NCBI GenBank assembly: GCA_003520545.1
Contig: DOUP01000099.1
Span: 1 to 19,386, forward strand
DNA: 19,386 nucleotides
Direction of reading: 5' to 3'
Source of the DNA: Maritimibacter sp.
Lineage (GTDB): Bacteria > Pseudomonadota > Alphaproteobacteria > Rhodobacterales > Rhodobacteraceae
Under the pieces are notes generated by a model. The model searched no databases. It had not been told where the DNA came from and saw only the letters and a list, made by a program, of their open reading frames with translations. Positions 1 through 6,362 of the stretch are shown here, piece after piece (within the stretch, counting starts at the first letter, position 1; every line of letters begins with the position of its first letter). The position numbers and the translations under genes were made by a program.

Positions 1-28
1 CCCCCGCCCCCCGCCACGAAGGTGCGAT

Positions 29-1015
29 TTACTGCGATAGCCCGGCGCGCCACTCTTCGAGCGCCTCATCGCGGATGTCCTGGGCTTCCGAGCCGAGATA
101 GACCAGCGCCTGATCCGGGACATGGAGCGTCTCGAACCCGGCGGGCAGGCCTTCTGCCGGAACCTTGGCGGGATACATCCAGTTCGTGGTGGGGATCGCG
201 GATTGGAAATCGTCCGACAGCATGAAGTCGAGGAACTGATCCGCCAGATCGCCCTGATCCGTCGAGGCGACCTTGCCCGCGATTTCGATCTGCATGTAAT
301 GCCCGTCGGCAAAGGCCGCCGCAGCCTTGGTATCGTCGTCCTCGGCGATCAGGTGATAGGCGGGCGAGGTGGTATAGGACAGCACCATGTCGCTTTCGCC
401 TTCGAGGAAGAGACCATAGGCCTCGGACCAGCCCTTGGTGACGGTGACGACGTTGTCGGAGAGGCTTTCCCAGTAGTCCTGCGCCTCCGCCCCATAGACC
501 GATTTCACCCAGAGCATCATGCCCAGCCCCGGTGTCGAGGCGCGGGGGTCCTGGATGATGATCGAGGTGTCGCTCTCGGCCAGTTCCGCGAGAGAGGCAG
601 GCACATCGTCGAGCTTGGTCTTGTCGTAGACGAAGGCGAAATAGCCCCAGTCGAAGGGCAGGAACATGTCGTCGTCCCATTCGATCGGCAGATCGAGCTG
701 CGGCGCACTGACGCCATGCTGCGCGAAGAGCTTCGTGTCCCGCGCGGCGGCGGCGAGGTTCGAATCGAGCCCGAGCACGACATCCGCGTCCGTGCGCGTG
801 CCTTCGAGTTGCAGGCGCGACAGGATCTCGGCCCCGTCGCCCACGGCGATCAACTCCAGGTCGCAGCCGCCGCATTGGGCTTCGAAAGCTTCCTCGATCA
901 CGGGACCGGGCCCCCATTCGGTGACAAAGCTGTCGTAGGTGTAAACGGTGAGCGTTTCCGCCGAAGCTGCGGTTGCAGCCGTGGCAAGACCCGCGGCGAT
1001 GATGGTGCGTCTCAT
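29..1015 (-). CDS. thiB: Thiamine ABC transporter, periplasmic thiamine-binding protein ThiB
   Basis: Periplasmic receptor that captures thiamine (and its phosphates in studied homologues) and delivers it to the ThiP/ThiQ membrane complex. The 328-residue product starts with a classic signal peptide (MRRTIIAAG, Ala-rich core, cleavage near AASA-ET) and then shows strong ThiB signatures: LTVYTYDSF right after the signal, DWGYFAFVYDK, QDPRASTPGLGMMLWV, SEAYGLFLEGESDMVLSYTT and NWMYP near the C-terminus. Length matches the family (about 325-330). I chose the ATG at 1015 because the signal peptide begins there and GGAGG sits seven bases upstream; the reading frame stays open further upstream but that stretch is the TPP riboswitch. 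Control by the riboswitch fits a thiamine uptake gene. thiP and thiQ are expected beyond the left edge. Confidence 0.95.
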   Translation of the reverse strand: MRRTIIAAGLATAATAASAETLTVYTYDSFVTEWGPGPVIEEAFEAQCGGCDLELIAVGDGAEILSRLQLEGTRTDADVVLGLDSNLAAAARDTKLFAQHGVSAPQLDLPIEWDDDMFLPFDWGYFAFVYDKTKLDDVPASLAELAESDTSIIIQDPRASTPGLGMMLWVKSVYGAEAQDYWESLSDNVVTVTKGWSEAYGLFLEGESDMVLSYTTSPAYHLIAEDDDTKAAAAFADGHYMQIEIAGKVASTDQGDLADQFLDFMLSDDFQSAIPTTNWMYPAKVPAEGLPAGFETLHVPDQALVYLGSEAQDIRDEALEEWRAGLSQ

Positions 1016-1076
1016 GTCATCCTCCATTGCGTTGGGCGAAAGGGGGAAGACCGGCGGCCTTTGCGCTTGGGTCGAA

Positions 1077-1160
1077 ACCTTCCCTCCGCCGGTATGAGCC
1101 GGTTCAGGTTCAACGGGTTCGCTTGCGCATCTCAGCCATGGTCGATGGCACCCCGAGGTG
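1077..1160 (-). promoter_or_regulatory. TPP riboswitch (THI element) upstream of thiB
   Basis: Read on the minus strand, the segment contains the hallmark THI-box pieces in order: CTCGGGGTGCC, GGCTGAGATG, AACCCGTTGAACCTGAACCG, then ATACCGGCGGAGGGA. These are the pyrimidine-sensor (CTGAGA) and pyrophosphate-sensor helices of the TPP aptamer. A short closing P1 stem can form from ACCT (1159-1156) and AGGT (1080-1077). The leader between aptamer and thiB ATG is about 60 bases and has no U-run, so control of translation is more likely than termination. Established knowledge: TPP binding represses thiamine synthesis and transport genes. Confidence 0.95.
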
Positions 1161-1166
1161 ACGCAG

Positions 1167-1195
1167 ACACTATGAGCGGTTCGAATGATGTGCAA
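1167..1195 (-). promoter_or_regulatory. Candidate promoter for the thiB leader
   Basis: On the minus strand a -35-like TTGCAC (1195-1190) and a -10-like TAGTGT (1172-1167) are 17 bases apart. The implied start near 1160 falls exactly at the 5' end of the TPP aptamer. Each hexamer matches the sigma-70 consensus at only three of six positions, so position relative to the riboswitch is the main support. Confidence 0.35.
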
Positions 1196-1233
1196 GAGGT
1201 TGCGAAACGGAGCGCTGGCGCGCGCAGGTTTGA

Positions 1234-1314
1234 GCCCGCGATCCTTCGGATCACGGGCGGAACGAGGGGCCCGGCCCCTCGCGCTCCCCGAAGTATTTGG
1301 GAAACGAAGAAGAG
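1234..1314. repeat. Two adjacent hairpins plus AT-richer tail in the thiB/aroC intergenic region
   Basis: The 350-base gap 1016-1365 holds the thiB leader and then this structured block. Hairpin A is GCCCG-c-GATCC (1234-1244), loop TTC, GGATC-a-CGGGC (1248-1258), ten pairs with one C/A mismatch. Hairpin B is the perfect 19-base palindrome CGAGGGGCCCGGCCCCTCG (1263-1281). A tail GCTCCCCGAAGTATTTGGG then AAACGAAGAAG follows (1283-1312). It could be the end of a terminator for a lost gene, a dispersed intergenic repeat, or part of the aroC leader. No coding sequence is supported here. Confidence 0.6.
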
Positions 1315-1365
1315 TTGAGGTTTTCGGGGGGGTCGTTTACCGAAAGCGGGACAAGGAGAGAGCCC

Positions 1366-2469
1366 ATGATGAACAGTTTTGGACATATCTTTCGCGTGAC
1401 CACATGGGGCGAAAGCCATGGGCCTGCTCTTGGGGCGACGGTCGACGGGGTGCCTCCGGGCGTGCCCTTGGAGGCGTCGATGCTGCAGCATTGGCTGGAT
1501 CGGCGCAAACCGGGGCAGAGCAAGTATACCACCCAGCGGCGCGAGGCGGATGAGGTTCGGATCCTGTCCGGTGTCTACGAGGGTCAGACCACCGGGACGC
1601 CGGTGCAGCTCATGATCGAGAACACCGATCAGCGGTCCAAGGACTACTCGGAGATCGCCGAGAAGTTCCGCCCCGGTCATGCCGATATCACCTATTGGCA
1701 GAAATACGGTATCCGCGATCCGCGCGGCGGCGGGCGGTCATCGGCGCGCGAAACCGCCGCGCGCGTGGCGGCTGGCGGCATTGCGCGCGAGGCGCTGGCC
1801 GCGCTTGCGCCGGGGTTGGAAATCCGGGGCTACATGACGCGCATGGGGGTGCATGAGATCGACCGCGCCAACATCGACTGGGATCAGATCGAGAAAAACC
1901 CGTTCTGGACGCCGGACGCGACCGCCGCCGCAACCTGGGCCGACTATCTCGATGGGCTGCGCAAGTCCGGCTCCTCGGTGGGTGCGGTGATCGAGGTCGT
2001 CGTGCGCGGCGCCCCGGCCGGGCTGGGGGCGCCGATCTATGCCAAGCTCGACACCGAGCTTGCCGCCGCGATGATGTCGATCAATGCCGTGAAGGGCGTG
2101 GAGATTGGCGAAGGCATGGGGGCCGCCGAGCTAACCGGTGAAGAGAACGCGGACGAGATTTACATGGGCGAAGACGGCAAGCCGGTGTTTTCCTCGAACC
2201 ATGCGGGCGGCATCCTTGGCGGGATTTCGACCGGGCAGGACATCGTGGTGCGGTTTTCCGTGAAGCCGACCTCGTCGATCCTCACGACCCGCAAGACGAT
2301 TACCAAGTCGGGCGAGCCCGCGGAAATCGTGACCAAGGGCCGCCACGATCCCTGCGTCGGCATCCGTGCCGTGCCGGTGGGTGAAGCGATGGCGGCCTGT
2401 GTCATCCTCGATCACCTGTTGCTGCACCGCGCCCAGGTGGGCGAAGGACCGCGCGGGATCATCGGCTGA
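1366..2469 (+). CDS. aroC: Chorismate synthase
   Basis: Converts 5-enolpyruvylshikimate-3-phosphate to chorismate, the last step of the shikimate pathway, using reduced FMN. The 367-residue product has the diagnostic motifs: GESHGPALGATVDG near residue 15-28, RPGHADITYWQKYG, GRSSARETAARVAAGGIA, SSNHAGGILGGISTGQ, and GRHDPCVGIRAVPV near the C-terminus. Length is normal (about 360-370). The ATG at 1366 has AAGGAG seven bases upstream; a second ATG at 1369 would be ten bases from it. The frame is open back to 1297 but lacks homology there. The downstream permease gene starts in the TGATG overlap, so the two are probably translated from one mRNA. Confidence 0.97.
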   Translation: MMNSFGHIFRVTTWGESHGPALGATVDGVPPGVPLEASMLQHWLDRRKPGQSKYTTQRREADEVRILSGVYEGQTTGTPVQLMIENTDQRSKDYSEIAEKFRPGHADITYWQKYGIRDPRGGGRSSARETAARVAAGGIAREALAALAPGLEIRGYMTRMGVHEIDRANIDWDQIEKNPFWTPDATAAATWADYLDGLRKSGSSVGAVIEVVVRGAPAGLGAPIYAKLDTELAAAMMSINAVKGVEIGEGMGAAELTGEENADEIYMGEDGKPVFSSNHAGGILGGISTGQDIVVRFSVKPTSSILTTRKTITKSGEPAEIVTKGRHDPCVGIRAVPVGEAMAACVILDHLLLHRAQVGEGPRGIIG

Positions 2470-3404
2470 TGCTTTCCATCCTCGCGATTACCTTTCCGAT
2501 CTTCGCGGTGATCGCTTTGGGGTTCGGGTTGGTGCGGTTCGGGGTGTTCACCCCTGCCGCGATGCAGGCTTTCGGGGCTTTCGTCATGCAGGTCGCCATG
2601 CCGGCCCTGATTTTCCAGGCGGTGGCGAGCCGCGACATCAGCGAGGTGTTCAACCCGGCCTACATGGCGGCCTATGCCCTGGGCGGGCTTGGGACCATGG
2701 TGATTGCTTTTGCCTGGTTCTCACTGGTCACCGATCCGGGGCGTCGGTCCGTCGGGGTCATGGGGTCCAGCTGTCCGAACTCCGGCTTCGTCGGTTATCC
2801 GCTGATGTTGATCCTTTTTCCTGACATTGCCGGACTGTTGCTGGCGATGAATTTCCTCGTCGAGAACGTGCTCTTCATTCCGCTCGCTCTGGTGTTCATG
2901 GACCTGTCGAAAGGCGGCGAACAGCATCTCGGGGCGAAAATCGGACGGGTCTTGTTGAGCGTTCTCAAGCGTCCGCTCGTGATCGGGCTGCTGTCGGGAC
3001 TTGCGTTCTCGGCGCTGGGGCTCACCTTGCCGGACCCGGTGGACCGGGGGCTTGGGACGCTTGCCGCCTCTGCGGCGGCGCTGGCGCTTGTCGTGATCGG
3101 CGGGTCGCTCGCCGGTATTCCGGTCAAGGGGAACGCGGGGTTGGCGGCACAGATTTCGCTCGGCAAGCTGGTAGTCCAACCGCTCGTCACGCTGGCCGCC
3201 GTGGTGGCCCTGGCGGGGGTCGGGCTGGCGCTGGGCGGTGATCTGCGGACCGCCGTGATCCTCTCGGCCGCGATGCCGATCTTTGCGATCTACGTGGTCT
3301 TCGCGCAGGAGATCGGGCGCGAAGGTCTGGCCTCGCTCGCGCTGCTCGGGTCGACGGTGGGGGCCTTCGTCACGGTCAACCTGCTGTTGTACGTGATGAC
3401 CTAA
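2469..3404 (+). CDS. AEC-family (auxin efflux carrier type) transporter
   Basis: A 311-residue, very hydrophobic membrane protein with the layout of the AEC/AKR permease family: about ten membrane spans in two five-helix halves joined by a short cytoplasmic stretch around DLSKGGEQHLGAKIGRVL (roughly residues 139-156). The N-terminal half begins LSILAITFPIFAVIALGFG and contains the family-typical segment MGSSCPNSGFVGYPLML with its NxGFxGxP motif near residue 105. AEC members export organic anions such as malate or malonate; the substrate cannot be told here. The ATG overlaps the aroC stop (TGATG), so it is probably co-transcribed with aroC, although no functional link is known. The TAA stop lies at the edge of a palindromic repeat. 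Confidence 0.88.
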   Translation: MLSILAITFPIFAVIALGFGLVRFGVFTPAAMQAFGAFVMQVAMPALIFQAVASRDISEVFNPAYMAAYALGGLGTMVIAFAWFSLVTDPGRRSVGVMGSSCPNSGFVGYPLMLILFPDIAGLLLAMNFLVENVLFIPLALVFMDLSKGGEQHLGAKIGRVLLSVLKRPLVIGLLSGLAFSALGLTLPDPVDRGLGTLAASAAALALVVIGGSLAGIPVKGNAGLAAQISLGKLVVQPLVTLAAVVALAGVGLALGGDLRTAVILSAAMPIFAIYVVFAQEIGREGLASLALLGSTVGAFVTVNLLLYVMT

Positions 3405-3446
3405 AGCGTTTCGAGTTAAACCTGAAACAGGTTTGTCTCGAAACGC
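3401..3446 (+). repeat. Nested-palindrome repeat, copy 1
   Basis: Outer stem GCGTTTCGAG (3406-3415) pairs perfectly with CTCGAAACGC (3437-3446). Inner stem AAACCTG (3418-3424) pairs with CAGGTTT (3428-3434) around a three-base loop. It starts with CTAAA, whose TAA is the stop codon of the upstream permease gene. Similar units lie at 3470-3518 (inverted) and 6248-6293. Confidence 0.85.
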
Positions 3447-3469
3447 CGCGCAGCATGTGAGCGTTTCCC

Positions 3470-3518
3470 GCGCTTCGGGAAAAAACTCGTGATTCAAGTT
3501 TGTCCCGAAGCGTTTTAG
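3470..3518 (-). repeat. Nested-palindrome repeat, copy 2 (inverted)
   Basis: Outer stem GCGCTTCGGG (3470-3479) pairs with CCCGAAGCGT (3504-3513), nine Watson-Crick pairs plus one G-U. Inner stem AAACT (3483-3487) pairs with AGTTT (3497-3501). Read on the minus strand it begins CCTAAAACGCTTCGG, matching copy 1 (CCTAAAGCGTTTCG). Its edge supplies the TAA stop (3515-3517) of the thioredoxin-like gene. The two copies together occupy the gap between converging genes and may serve as a two-way terminator or mRNA end protector. Confidence 0.82.
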
Positions 3519-3928
3519 GCGGTGGCATCGGCGAGGGCTGCGTCGAAGAGCGCCTTGATCTCGTCGTAACCGGTCTGGGCCACAAGACGCCCGATTTCGC
3601 GCTTGTCGCGGCCCACGGCGATCAGGGTGGAGCGGCGCGGCACGCCGTAGTCCTGCGTGATCGGCTCGCGTTTGTAGGTGTCCCAATCGACCTCGATATA
3701 GGTGATCTTCTCCTTGTAGGCCGGGTTCTCTTCGAACAGGCGCGCGATCACGCGGCGCTGGGCCTGACAGGTGCCGCACCACGGTGCGAAGTAGTCCAGG
3801 ACGACGGGCGTGCCGCTGTCGAGCGCGCGATTGAGTGCGCCGGGGGTGTAGGCGATGGTGGCGGCCTGGCCCAGCACGGGGATCAGGGCTGCGGCAGCGG
3901 TGGTGGCAAGGAATGCGCGACGGTTCAT
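3515..3928 (-). CDS. Periplasmic thioredoxin-like protein
   Basis: A 137-residue thioredoxin-fold protein with an N-terminal export signal (MNRRAFLATTAAAALIP, possibly Tat-type because of RR; cleavage near GQAA). The redox motif is APWCGTCQAQ, Cys51-Gly-Thr-Cys54, in the expected place after VVLDYF. It probably reduces disulfides in periplasmic substrates, fed by the CcdA-like protein encoded ten bases upstream in the same direction; such pairs act in cytochrome c maturation or thiol repair. Oddity: the loop that normally carries a cis-proline (V-x-x-P-T-L) reads GVPRRSTLIAV, placing Ser100 where proline is expected. AGGGAG lies six bases before the ATG. TlpA- or SoxW-like roles are alternatives. 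Confidence 0.85.
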   Translation of the reverse strand: MNRRAFLATTAAAALIPVLGQAATIAYTPGALNRALDSGTPVVLDYFAPWCGTCQAQRRVIARLFEENPAYKEKITYIEVDWDTYKREPITQDYGVPRRSTLIAVGRDKREIGRLVAQTGYDEIKALFDAALADATA

Positions 3929-3938
3929 GGGGTTCTCC

Positions 3939-4640
3939 CTAGATGGCGACGGAAAGATCGACGAGCCACGGGGGCAGGTTTTGCAGCACCCAGGCGTCGA
4001 TCATGTGGTTGATACGGAACAGGATCATCGCGCCGACCAGGATAAACGCGACGCCGAGCACCGGGCGGCTCACATTGGCGAACCTGCGCAGGGCCGTGGC
4101 GCGCAGCCCGTAGCCGATGGCGAGGATCAGGGTGGAGACGCCCGCGGCGAACATCACCATGATGGAGAACGCCCAGGCGAGGTCCTGTCCCTGGCTGGCA
4201 AGCGCGATGGCACCGCCGATCGTGGGGCCGATGCAGGGGCTCCACACGGCGCCAAGCAAAAGGCCTGCGCCGAACTGACCCCAGAGCGAGGAGCGGTCGA
4301 AGCCGTCCACGCCACTATCGGCACGGGCGGCAAGGCCAGCGGTGGCGCTCGCGAAGACCGCGTTGGCCTGCGGCACCAGAAGGATCACGCCAAAGCCCAG
4401 CATCAGGATCGCGCCGGCGGTGGCGATGGTGTCCTCGGTCGGCCCGATGGCATAGCCAACGGTAGAGACGAGCATCCCGAAGGTCACGAAGCTGACCGAC
4501 ATGCCGAGCGCGAGCACGGCAGGCCCCGCGCGATGGGCCTGAAGCGCGGTGGCCAGCACGATGGGGAGCACCGGCAAAACGCAGGGGTTGATGAGCGTCA
4601 GTAGGCCGGCGCCATATGCAAGGATCAATTCCATGCTCAT
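3939..4640 (-). CDS. ccdA: CcdA/DsbD-type membrane thiol-electron transporter
   Basis: A 233-residue integral membrane protein of the cytochrome c biogenesis/DsbD transmembrane family, moving reducing equivalents from cytoplasmic thioredoxin across the membrane. About six helices are visible. The two redox cysteines sit in the typical proline-rich contexts: LINPCVLPVLP (Cys20, helix 1) and VWSPCIGPTIGG (Cys136, helix 4). Length is typical for CcdA. I start at ATG 4640 (MSMEL); an in-frame ATG at 4634 is also possible and neither has a strong ribosome site. Its stop is ten bases from the thioredoxin-like gene, so the two form an operon and the partner is probably its periplasmic electron acceptor. 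The symbol is by family; orthology with a specific CcdA is inferred. Confidence 0.88.
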   Translation of the reverse strand: MSMELILAYGAGLLTLINPCVLPVLPIVLATALQAHRAGPAVLALGMSVSFVTFGMLVSTVGYAIGPTEDTIATAGAILMLGFGVILLVPQANAVFASATAGLAARADSGVDGFDRSSLWGQFGAGLLLGAVWSPCIGPTIGGAIALASQGQDLAWAFSIMVMFAAGVSTLILAIGYGLRATALRRFANVSRPVLGVAFILVGAMILFRINHMIDAWVLQNLPPWLVDLSVAI

Positions 4641-4730
4641 TTATGGTCCGACGTGGTGCTCACCGTCACCCGACAAGGACGTGAGGCGATGTTTCAACCG
4701 ATGCAGGTCTGGGCCGCCGTGACGTGAGGG

Positions 4731-5630
4731 TCAGGTGGCGACGCGATCCGCCGTGATCGGTTTCTTCGGCTGTTGTTTGGCAAGCTGCACCGCGAGGATG
4801 CCGACCGTCACGATGGCGACGCCGATGACGTCCAGAAGCCCAAGCCGCTCGCCCAGCAGGACGGCGGCGATGGCGACGCCGAAGAACGGGTTGAGGAAAT
4901 GGAAGGTCGCGGCCTTCACCGCGCCGATCCGTTGCACCAGGGCAAACCAGATCCACGTGGCGGCGAGACCGGGAACCAGCGTGGTATAGGCGAAGGCGAA
5001 GAGAAGCTTGCCGGTCCAGGTGACTTCGAAGGGCTCGAAGATCGCGGCGAAGGGGGCCAGCGCGATGGCGCCGACGATCATCTGGAGCCCGACCACCATC
5101 AACAGGTTGCCGCCCCCAGATGCCCCGCGCATCGACAGGGTCGCAATGGCGAGCGCGATGGCCGCGATGACACAAAGGGAGAGGCCGTAGAGATCGACCC
5201 CGCCGGAAATCCGACTGCCCATGATTAGCGCGACGCCAACGAAGCCGACGACCAGCCCGATGACGGCAAGTCCGGGGAGCCGGTCGCGAAAGACGATCCA
5301 GCCCAGAAGCCCGACGATCAGCGGCATGGTGGAGGCGATGATCGACGCGAAGCCTGCTTCGATGGTCTGCATCGCGATGAAATTAAGACCCAGGTAGAGC
5401 GCGTTTTGACACACGCCGAACACCACGACGGAGATCCACTGGCCCCGGGTGAGCCGGATTTTCTGCCCCATCATGGCGGCAAGCCCCATCGCCATCAGCC
5501 CCGAGATCACGAACCGGATCGCCAGTGCCGTCATCGGCGGTGCGACCTCCACGATCACGCGGGCCGACGTAAAGGCCGAGGACCACGCCAAAGCGAAGAC
5601 CAGCCCCATGATGATTGCTCGAATGTCCAT
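4731..5630 (-). CDS. DMT-superfamily EamA-type transporter
   Basis: A 299-residue membrane protein with about ten helices arranged as two EamA repeats (roughly residues 5-135 and 145-285). It starts MDIRAIIMGLVFALAWSSAFTSARV, typical of EamA proteins, and has the repeat-end signature FASIIASTMPLIVGLLGWIVFRDRL and the matching FHFLNPFFGVAIAAVLLGERL in the second half. Members export amino acids or other small metabolites; the substrate is not predictable. The ATG at 5630 has AGGGGG about five bases upstream; the open frame extends to 5681 without support. It is on the same strand as ccdA with 90 bases between, so co-transcription is possible. Confidence 0.88.
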   Translation of the reverse strand: MDIRAIIMGLVFALAWSSAFTSARVIVEVAPPMTALAIRFVISGLMAMGLAAMMGQKIRLTRGQWISVVVFGVCQNALYLGLNFIAMQTIEAGFASIIASTMPLIVGLLGWIVFRDRLPGLAVIGLVVGFVGVALIMGSRISGGVDLYGLSLCVIAAIALAIATLSMRGASGGGNLLMVVGLQMIVGAIALAPFAAIFEPFEVTWTGKLLFAFAYTTLVPGLAATWIWFALVQRIGAVKAATFHFLNPFFGVAIAAVLLGERLGLLDVIGVAIVTVGILAVQLAKQQPKKPITADRVAT

Positions 5631-5771
5631 GTGTCCCCCTAGTTCGCCGCGCGACCCTAAACGATAGGCAGGGCGGCACAACCCATTGTGCGCCGCTCGT
5701 ATGGCCCTGATGATCGACCGGATAGCTCGCGGCGAACCTCAGGTGAACCGCTGACCGCAAAGACCCCAACG

Positions 5772-5800
5772 AAAAAGGGCCGCCCGAAGACGACCCTTTT
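5772..5800 (-). terminator. Rho-independent terminator of the HU gene
   Basis: On the minus strand the RNA reads AAAAGGGUCGUC, loop UUCG, GGCGGCCC, then UUUUU. The stem has eight pairs (two G-U) with an A-run before and a U-run after, 22 bases past the HU stop. The UUCG tetraloop adds stability. It insulates the EamA gene downstream. Confidence 0.9.
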
Positions 5801-5822
5801 GGAATTCTCAGAACGCCGGAAC

Positions 5823-6110
5823 TCAGGAGTTCACGGAGTCTTTCAGAGCCTTCGCGATGGTCATCTTGACCACTTTGTCGGCGTCTTTCTTGATCTGCTC
5901 ACCGGTGGCCGGGTTGCGCACCATACGCTCGGGGCGCTCGCGGCAGTAAATCTTGCCAACACCGGGAAGGGTCACGGCACCGCCTTGCGACACTTCTTTG
6001 GTGATGATCGAAACGATGGCATCGAGCGCGCCCGAAGCGGCTTTCTTGTCGGTGCCCATTTCGTCAGCCAGAGCCGCAACGAGTTGGGTCTTGGTCATCG
6101 GTTTCGTCAT
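5823..6110 (-). CDS. hup: HU-family DNA-binding protein
   Basis: A 95-residue nucleoid protein that bends DNA as a dimer. The N-terminal helix pair begins MTKPMTKTQLVAALADEMG; the beta-arm region carries the family core GVGKIYCRERPERMVRNPATGEQIKK, with the conserved R-N-P-A-T-G-E that inserts into the minor groove, and the C-terminal helix ends VVKMTIAKALKDSVNS. Length is normal. The ATG at 6110 is supported by GGAG about eight bases upstream; the open frame extends to 6263 without homology. A cysteine in the arm (IYCRER) is somewhat unusual against the E. coli proteins. A monocistronic unit is likely: own candidate promoter at 6186-6214 and a strong terminator. Confidence 0.95.
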   Translation of the reverse strand: MTKPMTKTQLVAALADEMGTDKKAASGALDAIVSIITKEVSQGGAVTLPGVGKIYCRERPERMVRNPATGEQIKKDADKVVKMTIAKALKDSVNS

Positions 6111-6185
6111 AATTATCTCCTCACTGTCCCATTCGTGGGGGTTACATGTCGCGCATTTAAGGGAAGTGCGGGGGGACACACAACT

Positions 6186-6214
6186 GTTAGAATGACGGAT
6201 CGGCAAGAAAACAA
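6186..6214 (-). promoter_or_regulatory. Candidate promoter of the HU gene
   Basis: Minus strand: TTGTTT (6214-6209), 17-base spacer, TCTAAC (6191-6186). The -10 matches four of six consensus bases. It would give a leader of about 70 bases before the HU ATG. Support is by pattern and position only. Confidence 0.35.
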
Positions 6215-6247
6215 CGCTTTCGCGGCGAAAATTGCGAAAATCCAACC

Positions 6248-6293
6248 CAAAGCGTTTCGCCAAAAACCTGAACCACAGCTTTTGGTGGAACGC
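6248..6293 (+). repeat. Nested-palindrome repeat, copy 3
   Basis: Outer stem GCGTTTCGCC (6252-6261) pairs with GGTGGAACGC (6284-6293), eight Watson-Crick pairs and two G-U/U-G type pairs. Inner arms AAAACCTG (6263-6270) and CAGCTTTT (6276-6283) pair with one C/C mismatch. It lies between amn (ending 6363) and the HU gene, outside coding sequence. Confidence 0.78.
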
Positions 6294-6362
6294 GGTGCGA
6301 GGCTTAAGCGCCCGCCCGCGCCTCGCCTCTATATTGATGTCCCAGGTTAAAGACGTGACGCT

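Noticed and set aside
1..17. Possible GTG start of thiP (minus) at position 17, reading V-A-G-G-G
   Set aside because: Only five codons are visible, no ribosome site is present, and homology cannot be judged at the window edge.
1171..1200. GGTTCGAATG resembling a tRNA T-loop
   Set aside because: No acceptor, D or anticodon stem can be built around it.
122..1318. Long plus-strand open frame across thiB and its riboswitch
   Set aside because: It is antisense to thiB, which has full homology, signal peptide and ribosome site; the frame has biased composition typical of a high-GC shadow.
3461..3483. TTTCCCG-CGCTT-CGGGAAA hairpin as a stand-alone terminator
   Set aside because: It shares bases with the outer stem of repeat copy 2 and cannot form together with it; counted as an alternative fold only.
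2721..3782. Long minus-strand frame across the AEC gene and the thioredoxin
   Set aside because: It runs antisense to the permease and out of frame with the thioredoxin; Arg/Pro/Gln-rich with no domain.
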